Below, in pieces: positions 56,849 to 64,000 of a stretch of 64,000 nucleotides of DNA. This stretch comes from Hordeum vulgare subsp. vulgare (lineage: Eukaryota > Streptophyta > Magnoliopsida > Poales > Poaceae). Below the pieces are notes generated by a model. That model searched no databases. It had not been told where the DNA came from and saw nothing but the letters and a program-made list of their open reading frames with translations. The translations under genes and the position numbers were made by a program. The DNA lies in assembly GCF_904849725.1 (NCBI RefSeq), contig NC_058521.1:428686676-428750675 (forward strand). The letters are read 5' to 3'. How positions within the stretch are numbered: position 1 is the first letter of the stretch; each line of letters opens with the position of its first letter.

Positions 56849-58332
56849 ATAAGTAAGAGTGTCGAACCCAACGAGGAGCAGAAGGATTTGACAAGTGGTT
56901 TTCAGCAAGGTAAAATCTGCATGCACTGAAATTGTCGGTAACAAGTGATTGTGTGGTGAGATGATTCGTAGCAAGCAACAAGTAAAAAAAGTAGCAACGG
57001 TGCAGCAAAGTTGCCCAGTCCCTTTTGTAGCAAGGGACAAGCCTGGACAAAGTCTTATAGGAGGAAAAACGCTCCCGAGGACACACGGGAATTTCTGTCA
57101 TGCTAGTTTTCATCATGTTCATATGATTCGCGTTCGTTACTTTGATTGTTTGATATGTGGGTCGACCGACGCTTGGGTACTGTCCTTACTTGGACAAGCA
57201 TCCCACTTATGATTAACCCCTCTCGCAAGCATCCGCAACTACGAAAGAAGAATTAAGACAAAGTCTAACCATCGCATGAAACTAGTGGATCCAAATCAGC
57301 CCCTTACGAAGCAACACATAAACTAGGGTTTAAGCTTCTGTCACTCTAGCAACCCATCATATACTTACTACTTCCCAATGCCTTCCTCTAGGCCCAAATA
57401 ATGGTGAAGTGTTATGTAGTCGACGTTCACATAACACCACTAGAGGAAAAACAACATGCAACACATCAAAATACCGAACGAATACCAAATTCACATGACT
57501 ACTATTAGCATGACTTATCCCATGTCCTCAGGAACAAAAGTAACTACTCACAAAGCATAATCATATTCATGACCAGAGAGGTATTGAGTAGCATCAAGGA
57601 TCTGAACATAAACTCTTTCACCAAGTAATCCAACTAGCATCAACTACAAAGAGTAATCAACACTACTAGCAACCTTACAAGCACCAATCGGAGTCGCGAG
57701 ACGGAGATTGGTTACAAGTGATGAACTAGGGTTTGGAGATGAGATGGTGTTGATGAAGAGGTTGATGGTGATGAGTCCCCTTCGATGAGAGAAGTGTTGG
57801 TGATGATGATGGCGACGATTTCCCCCTCTGGGAGGGAAGTTTCCCCGGCAGGATCGTCCTGCCTGAGCTCTAGATTGGTTCTTCTCAAGTTCCGCCTCGT
57901 GGCGGCGGCGAATCCACGAAAAAGCTCCTCCCTGATTTTTTTTCCTGGACAAAACCCTTCATATAGCAGAAGAGGGGGGGCAGTGGGCCAGCAGGCTGCC
58001 CACAAGCCCCCTTGGCGCGACCGGGGGGGTGGCCACGCCGTGCAGGCTTGTGGCAACCCCCTAGCGCCCCTCTGGCGCTTCTTCGGCCTAGTATTTTTTA
58101 TAAATCCGGAAAAAATCCTCATTGAATTTTATGGCATTTGGAGTTACGCAGAATAGGTATCTCAACTTTGCTCCACTTTCAGGCCAGAATTCCAGCTGCC
58201 GGCATTCTCCCTCTTCATGTAAACCTTGCAAAATAAGAGAGAAAAGGCATAAGAATTGTACCGTGAAGTGAAATAACAGCCCAAGAAGCGATAAATACCA
58301 ACATGAAAACATGATGCAAAGTGGATGTATCA
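56849..58332 (-). repeat. Element E 5' LTR, missing its last ~48 bp
   Basis: Pairs with 49722-51201. The terminal segment equivalent to 49674-49721 is absent; the protease abuts instead. TATA-like box at 57960-57965. Confidence 0.92.
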
Positions 58333-58337
58333 GTAAC

Positions 58338-58928
58338 GTACTCTCGAGGTGCTGGTTTTTTCCTCCCCAAAGAAAGGGGATTGTATCCGGACTTTTCAAA
58401 GAGCATGATCTTCTTCAATGGCTAGCCAGTGGCTCCGGTTGAGGCCTTCAACCTATTTAAGTCTTTGGGCCGCGCTTTGGCATCGGCGTCCTCTAACGTC
58501 GCCCTTATCCCTATAGGGGAAGGGACGTCCTCCTCCTCGTCCTTCCCCCATCTTCATGGGTGGTGGAGGTGTGGGTATCTTTAGACCAAGTAACCGAGGT
58601 CTTCCGACTATGGGTACCCGTCGTGCCCTTCTGGGACTTCGGCCTTTTAGGGACTACCACGTGCAGCTCCTCAACGAGGAGCGCCGTGTGCAGAGGATAT
58701 CTCTCTTCCTTTGGCAGTGGGGCCGGGCACCGCATGCCCTGCATCTTGGCAGACCATTTCTGCATATATCAAACAAAGTGATTTGTCAAAAACACTGTTT
58801 CATCGTGTAAAGGCAAAAGAATACAAATGTGAGTTGGAACACTTACCGGTGGGGCTCCATAGCCAACCTCGAGACAAGTCTCTCCCCTCTTCGGTGATCT
58901 TGTCCTTGGCTACCTTGAGTAGCCGCAT
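58338..58928 (-). other. Remnant X, right part: unassigned, with possible spliced exons
   Basis: Separated from 49408-49673 by element E. On the minus strand a stretch open from about 58928 to a good donor (CACCG|GTAAGT at about 58852) and an acceptor (TATATGCAG| near 58766), followed by an open stretch 58765-58511 rich in Lys/Arg/Thr, look gene-like. The join of the two in one frame is not clean. I cannot name a family; it may be the 3' part of an older gypsy element. Confidence 0.3.
58924..58928 (+). repeat. Expected left target duplication of element F (CGCAT)
   Basis: The five bases before F's LTR. The right copy lies beyond the window, so this is by position only. Confidence 0.4.
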
Positions 58929-61208
58929 TGTAACATCCCAATTTTCCTAATTGGGAATGTTTTACATTTAGCTAAGCATCTATGCATATTGATTGGAATA
59001 ACTTTAGCACTTGAATTTCTTTCGTCTTTGATTTGCATTTCCATTTTTCCTTGCACGAGAAATGCCCGGAGAAATACTCTCCTGCACGCAAGAGAGAGAG
59101 CGGAGGAAAATGACCCTCCAAAGTGCGGGCAATTTCTGAAATATTGGAGCCAAGAAAATCCAAAGTTTATTTGCAAAAATATTCGCAAAAAGAAATAAAG
59201 CATTTTGAGGAATTTCTGAAAAAACATTTTTTTTAAGTTTTTATTTTTGCTTTGGAAAAATGTTATTCGGTAGAGGATATTTTTCTGATTTTTTGGTATA
59301 TAATACCCTATATTAAATATTTTGATTTATTTCCTTTTATTCGCTTTTGATTTTCTATTTTGGAAAAGATTTAAAAATAGGAAAGTCTGTTTTTTTAGGA
59401 GCCACCGGCTTGAGCGCGTTTTAAGGCCATGGGCCGAATCTCCACCGCCGGGACCGAATCCCTTAGGATTCGGCCGACCGACCCTGCCCCGACCCCCTCT
59501 CTCTCTCTATGCCAGTGGGACCCGCTGGCCGACCCCCTCTCTCCCCGCGGTCACCCCCCTCCTCCTTCCAAACTCCTGCCCGTCCCCGACCCCGAGACCG
59601 CCGGGATCCCCTGCCGCACCCCTCTCCTTTCCTTCCCCCAAGCCCCCTCCTGGCCTATATTACTGTGGTAGAAGTTTCAAAAAAATTCAAGTATTTGTAC
59701 TGGTGTTTTCAACAGAAAAAAGTTTCTGCCTTAGTAACGCGTGTTGAACTCTTTTACTTAGGCTTTAGCAAATCCTTACTTGTGATGTTATTTTTACTTG
59801 TTGCTTGATTGTAGTGCTTATGGTGTGTTTTGTGTTTGTATCGGTAGATCATCCGGAGTGCGAAGCGTGTTACTTAGAAGCGCTCGATCAAGACAACTAT
59901 CATCAAGGCAAGTCACTTTGATCATACTATCACCTATGTTTTATGCATCGTAGTTCTACCATCCTATGCCCAATTGCATGCTGCTTAGGTACTTGGAAAT
60001 TTTAGTATAGATTGTAGTATCATGTGGTAGGCACACAACAACCCCGATACTTGGCCTCGGGACGACAAATTTCATATTGCTATGCTTGAGTAGACGGGTT
60101 TTCGGTTGAGTGCATAACACGAGTGATGCGAGATTGATTAAATAATCAAGACCGGTTAAGACAAGATTTTCAAGACCTCGGATGCAATGCAACTCTGGGT
60201 GAAGGACGGTTGATCGGCTCCCTGGAGAACCCAGTGGATGCCCGGGATGCTGGAGAGGCCATGTCATCCTGCGGAAAGCTTCACCCAGGCTCGAAGAGAC
60301 GGACGGAGACTTCAAGACTCAAGGCTTACCTGCACAGCCACAAGTCATTATGGGCTCTGGCTTGGTTGGACAACGCGGCGACTCTGGACAGGCGGTGCTA
60401 GCAGATGTAGAAGAACGGTAGGAATGGATGGGCACCGACAGGGATTCAGAGGGACCCGTTGAAAGACCATGTTTTGATCATCCGGTCTTCAAACACCCTG
60501 AAGTGCGAGGACAAACCCGGAGGCGATCAAATCTTGTGGGGAACATGTGCAAAACTCTGCAGAGTGCCCAACCTCATCGATTAGCCGTGTCCACGGTCAT
60601 GGACAACTTGAGCCGAAGGCATTGAATTTCCCTTGAACTCTCGACACAACTTAATAATGATGTGGGTGTTAACAACTATTCGGGTACGAGAATTGGTTGG
60701 CGGAACCATCTCGTTAACAACAAACAATGTAGTAATATTTTGCTTCCAACCCCTCTTGTTGTAGGATAAAACTGGCTTTATGCAAAACTTAGCCCCACTG
60801 GCCAAATATGCATGTAGAGATAGTTGATTATCATTTTACTCCTCTCTTTGATGACTTGCCGGCATATTCAATATGCTGACCTACACGGCTGCAACGTATC
60901 ATGTTGCAGAGTACTTTTCCGACCAGGAGTGAGGCTACGATCTACGCTCAGCGACATGCCCTTGGAGTCGGATGGACTCGTCTACCTGATGCTTCCGCTA
61001 GTCTTCATTAGATATCTCATGAGGTGGCCTTCAGCCACTTTATTGTAATCCTTTATTGTAATAAAGTACTCTTTATGAGATTTCGGTTAATAAAGTTGTG
61101 TGATTGAACTCTTGAATATATACATTATGTACTGAGTGTGTACCAGCATGATCTTGGGATGGTACGGAAACACCAGAGGCTTGACTCGTCTTGAGTTGGG
61201 TCGCTACA
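58929..61208 (+). repeat. Element F 5' LTR
   Basis: Starts TGTAACATCCCAATTTTCC and ends GGTCGCTACA just before the primer site; 2280 bp. The second LTR is out of view, so the length is set by the TG start and by the primer site position. An early inverted repeat, CCCAATTTTCCTAATTGGG (58937-58955), lies in the first 30 bases. A possible TATA (CCTATATTAC near 59655) follows a C-rich stretch. Confidence 0.82.
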
Positions 61209-61212
61209 GAAA

Positions 61213-61230
61213 TGGTATTCAGAGCACACG
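61213..61230 (+). other. Primer-binding site of element F (initiator tRNA-Met type)
   Basis: TGGTATTCAGAGCACACG is the usual TGGTATCAGAGC site with one inserted T. It lies four bases after the LTR. Confidence 0.78.
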
Positions 61231-61359
61231 CTGACCTTAGGATGTAACCTCTAGGAATGGAAAAGCCTTAGGAAGAAAACTATTTTCTCTTATGTCTATA
61301 AATCTTCTATTTCCTCTTCTGATCACTTCTGACTTCTCTCCGATTTTCCAATGTTTTAG

Positions 61360-62067
61360 ATGGCCACCTTCGTCCCTGTTAAGTTCACGGAGTTTTGCCA
61401 GCCCGACGCCACTATGCCGTTCGGAAAGGAGCTGGTGCAGATCACCAAGGATTTGAGGATTGCTCTGCCGACTATCACAGGGAAGCCAACTTCGTCTTAC
61501 CCGGAGGATTCACGCTACAGGATCGAGGTGCACGTTCCCGGAAGGACATTCCAGCCGCGCACTGAGCCGATGGATTTCAAGTTCATCGCACCCAACTGGA
61601 TTCTCGGAAGGGACATGGCGATCCATTGTGCACTCGGACGTGTCAAGGAAGAATACAAAGGCTGCCTTATTTCTCCAGACCTATTCACCGTATCCCGGAG
61701 AAACAAAGACGGAGAAATCATCTCAAGCAAGACCAAGGACGCTCTCTTGTCTTATGCCCAGACCTTGGAGAAGCACAGCGGGACTATGGAGCATCGTGTG
61801 ATCAAGGACGCCAGGAAAATCAAGCAACTGTCGCTCCGCGAACTCGAACTCGAAGAAGCAGCCCGGGAAGCCCACTATGAGCACGAACTGGAGGTGAAGG
61901 ACTTTCTGGAGCGGATCGAGAAGCTGAAGACTCGAGTTGCATACCTGGAGGAGGAACTGGACATGGGCGAGAACCTTCATCTCGAAGGCGACGTAGCCCC
62001 CTTGATCAGCAATGACGAGGACTATGAAGAAAGCTCCACCGAAGGACCCATCACCATGCTTTTCTGA
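61360..62067 (+). CDS. Element F accessory ORF upstream of gag, 235 aa
   Basis: Intact sense ORF, ATG 61360 to TGA 62067, 130 nt after the primer site. Residues 1-105 form a globular-looking domain (FTEFCQPDATMPFGKELVQI; YRIEVHVPGRTF; NWILGRDMAIHCALGRVKEE). Residues about 150-205 are a strongly charged helix, probably a coiled coil (LSLRELELEEAAREAHYEHE; LKTRVAYLEEELDMG). The tail is acidic. I recall similar hypothetical proteins annotated many times in Triticeae genomes, consistent with a retroelement-borne gene. No catalytic motif, zinc finger or signal peptide is visible. An AATAAA lies 111 nt after its stop. The function is unknown. Confidence 0.78.
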   Translation: MATFVPVKFTEFCQPDATMPFGKELVQITKDLRIALPTITGKPTSSYPEDSRYRIEVHVPGRTFQPRTEPMDFKFIAPNWILGRDMAIHCALGRVKEEYKGCLISPDLFTVSRRNKDGEIISSKTKDALLSYAQTLEKHSGTMEHRVIKDARKIKQLSLRELELEEAAREAHYEHELEVKDFLERIEKLKTRVAYLEEELDMGENLHLEGDVAPLISNDEDYEESSTEGPITMLF

Positions 62068-62257
62068 GGAGAACACTTAGACTAGACCACCAAATTTATT
62101 TTATCGTTATACGTTTTAGGCCGATGTTTAGGATTATCGAATTTTGTATCCCCGTGTGAACCTTTGTGATGGTATTGAATAAAATGTGTGGCGTGATACT
62201 TGTTTGTTGCATTCATATGCGTAGTGTAATTACTCTTAGACCATTGTTCTATGCTAA
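62068..62257 (+). other. Spacer between accessory ORF and gag with poly(A)-like signal and splice acceptor
   Basis: AATAAA at 62178-62183 in a T-rich setting, then a T/C-rich run and CACAAACATCAG at 62269-62280 directly before an ATG (62281). The layout fits a separately ended accessory transcript and a gag mRNA made by splicing. Not proven. Confidence 0.45.
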
Positions 62258-64000
62258 TCTCACCCCTCCACAAACATCAGATGCCTCCGAGATGCGCGTG
62301 AGTCCAACTTTCCGCCGGAACTCACCCAGTTGATCCAGCAACAAAACACCCTAATGCAGCTGATCATCCAGAACCAGAACAATAACAAGAACCGTCACCC
62401 ACCCCAGGCCGACAATCTCACCCGTTTCTTGAGGTTGAACCCTCCAACTTTCTCCAGCAACATTGAGCCCATTGTGGCAGATGATTGGCTTCGCAAGATG
62501 GAGCATGAACTTATCACTGCTGGTTGTTCTGAAGCTGAGAAGGTGCATTTTGCCGCGCATCAACTTGAAGGCCCTGCAACTGCTTGGTGGGAGAACTACA
62601 CCACCACTTACCCCATTGCTGGAGTCACTTGGGATCAATTCAAGCAAGCCTTCCGCACCGCACATGTCTCGGCTGGTGCAATGAGTCTGAAGAAGCGTGA
62701 GTTTCGCAACTTACGCCAGGGGAATCGCTCTGTGGCCCAGTACATCGATGAATTCAGCATGCTCGCCCGTTATGCACCTGGAGATGTGGCCGATGATGCG
62801 GCCAAGCAGGAAAAGTTCTTGGAAGGACTCAATGATGAGCTGAGCATTCAGTTGACTGTAGCCACCTTCAACAACTACCAGGAGCTGGTTGATAAGGCCC
62901 TCATCTTGGAGGGGAAACACCAGCAGATGGAGAACCGCAAGCGAAAGTATGGGGTTGGAAAGTTCAACTCCGGCACTCAGCAGAAGCCTCGCTACACCCC
63001 CTATTCAGGGAATACCGGGACTGGATCCGGTAAGTTTGGAGGACACGTTCAGCATAACCACCTGGTGCACAACCATGGAGGCCACAACCATGGAGGAAAT
63101 GGGAACCACCGCAACAACAGCAACTTCAAGAATGGCGGTACTAGCACTCAACAGCATTCAGCTCCAGCTCAGAAGGATCTGACTCACATCACCTGCTTCA
63201 AGTGTCAGAAGACGGGACACTATGCCACTGAATGTCCCCAGAACAAGCAGGGAAATGGAAACGGCAACGGCAACTCTGCAGCAAAGAAGCCCAATCCTTT
63301 TCCTCGAGCTCAGGTGAACCACACTGATGTTGAAGAGGTCTATGATCACCCCGATACTGTGGTTGGTAAGTTTTTGCTAAATTCACGTCCAGTATTGGTA
63401 CTTTTTGATTCTGGTGCAACACATTCATTCATATCAAGGGTAGTTGTGGAAAATTATAATTTACCAACTAGAACCCTCAGCCAGCCTATTAAGGTCAGTT
63501 CCCCAGGAGGCATGATGACAGCCGGGATAGGATGCCATGCTTTGAGTCTCAACATCGGGAACCATAATTTTCCCACCGACCTCATCGTATTAGAGTCCCA
63601 GGGATTGGATGTAATCCTAGGCATGGATTGGTTGGCCAAGTATGAAGGGAATATTGATTGTGCCCTTAAGTCTATTTTTCTCACCACCCCCGAGCAGAAG
63701 CGGATTAAGTACGTGTCTCAGCGCCCGACACGGAGTAAGCGAGTAAACTCTCTCACAGGAGTAGTCCAGGAGGAAGTACCGATTGTACAGCAGTGCCCAG
63801 ATGTATTTCCGAAGGAATTGCCGGGCATGCCACCCGATAGAGAGATTGAGTTCTTGATTGAGCTATTACCCGGAACAGCCCCGATATCCAAGAGACCCTA
63901 CCGGATGCTCGCAAATGACTTGATAGAAATCAAGAAGCAAATTAAGGAGCTATTGGACAAAGCGTATATTCGCCCAAGTTCTTCACCTTGGGGAGCCCCA
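62258..64000 (+). pseudogene. Element F gag-pol, 5' part (open to the window end; start codon region out of frame)
   Basis: The frame is open from 62258 to 64000. The ATG at 62281 (M-P-P-R) lies out of frame and meets a stop after six codons, so a one-base indel probably broke the start; the first in-frame ATG is 62354. Gag has the Retrotrans_gag domain (PPTFSSNIEPIVADDWLRKM; AAHQLEGPATAWWENY; YIDEFSMLARYAP), an Asn/His/Gly-rich linker, and the knuckle CFKCQKTGHYATEC (63194-63235). Protease has LFDSGATHSFIS with DSG at 63407-63415 and VILGMDWLAKY near 63620. RT begins near 63850 (PISKRPYRM, then IRPSSSPWGAP). No stop or frameshift is seen after 62291. Confidence 0.88.

Larger units (their letters stand above)
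49674..58332 (-). mobile_element. Element E: Athila-like Ty3-gypsy element with pol and a third ORF, 5' part deleted
   Basis: 8.66 kb on the minus strand. Left LTR 49674-51201 (3' LTR), ORF3 52736-53152, integrase 53440-54470, RT/RNase H 54471-56177, protease to about 56848, then directly a 5' LTR (56849-58332) lacking its last 48 or so bases. Gag, leader and primer site are gone, by a deletion that joins protease to the LTR. LTRs start TGATACATCC in sense; GTAAC flanks the whole. The DLG/Athila features and third ORF group it with B and C. I do not assign a family name. Confidence 0.9.
58929..64000 (+). mobile_element. Element F: chromovirus-like Ty3-gypsy element with a 5' accessory ORF (right end outside window)
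   Basis: 5' LTR 58929-61208 (2.28 kb), initiator tRNA-Met-type primer site, an accessory ORF (61360-62067) and gag-pol from about 62258 to the window end. Gag with a CX2CX4HX4C knuckle, DSGATHSF protease and an RT start of the PYRM...SSSPWGAP type are as in plant chromoviruses (Tekay/Del-like). The open gag-pol suggests it is younger than the neighbouring elements. Family not named. Confidence 0.87.

Noticed and set aside
56421..57122. A novel 233-codon gene
   Set aside because: It is a fusion made by the deletion that joins protease to LTR sequence in element E.
59322..59747. 141-codon + strand ORF in element F LTR
   Set aside because: Pro/Ser-rich translation of a C-rich LTR segment; overlapping frames give similar low-complexity products.
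1..64000. Host protein-coding gene, tRNA or rRNA gene
   Set aside because: Every recognisable coding stretch is retrotransposon-derived; tRNA-like matches are only the short primer-binding sites. The only unassigned DNA (49531-49673, 58338-58928) gives no recognisable gene.

Overview
This window is a piece of a large, repeat-rich grass genome, almost certainly a Triticeae chromosome (wheat, barley, rye or a relative). No host gene, tRNA, rRNA or CRISPR array was found. Nearly every base belongs to LTR retrotransposons inserted into one another. The assignment rests on a BARE1/WIS/Angela-type Ty1-copia family (about 1.78 kb LTRs starting TGTTGGAAATATGCCC), Athila-like Ty3-gypsy elements primed by tRNA-Asp, a Tat-lineage Ty3-gypsy element with an antisense gene, and a chromovirus-like Ty3-gypsy element. 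Family names are recognition from memory, not database results.

Layout. Element A is a + strand copia element spanning 1-49407; only the end of its 5' LTR is in view. Three insertions split it. Element B (3495-11619, +) is a non-autonomous Athila-like element with gag-protease only. Element C (11907-23432, -) is an Athila-like element with gag-protease and a third ORF, and it carries an embedded LTR plus leader of a relative (D, about 14640-16462). Element G (26550-49060, -) is a second copia element of the same superfamily, inserted in opposite orientation into A's own 3' LTR. G is interrupted in its leader by element H (33366 to about 47168, +), a Tat-type gypsy element with two RNase H domains, a multi-exon antisense ORF, and a third, half-copied unit beyond its right LTR. 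Right of A lies a short remnant of an older sequence (X; 49408-49673 and 58338-58928). Element E (49674-58332, -) is inserted into X; it is an Athila-like element with protease, RT/RNase H, integrase and a third ORF, but its 5' end is deleted. The window ends in element F (58929-64000+, +), a chromovirus-like gypsy element with an extra ORF before an open gag-pol frame.

Nesting gives the order: X before A; A before B, C and G; G before H; X before E. Target-site duplications are visible for B (TGTCT), C (GTCCA), G (GAAGC) and E (GTAAC), which fixes these boundaries to the base.

Most coding regions are broken by stops and frameshifts. Several stops stand where the family has Trp, Gln or Arg, as expected for decay of methylated cytosines. 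The exceptions are F's 5' ORF and gag-pol (open as far as visible), E's ORF3, and long stretches of H gag, E pol and the G integrase.

The most interesting structure is in the Athila-like elements C and E. Each has, between the gag/pol block and a third ORF, an internal module resembling the promoter part of an LTR; in C it is followed by a good candidate 5'UTR intron. B, C and E also share a stem-loop plus polypurine motif downstream of the last ORF. B's LTR ends in a primer-site-like segment, suggesting that its priming site moved downstream.
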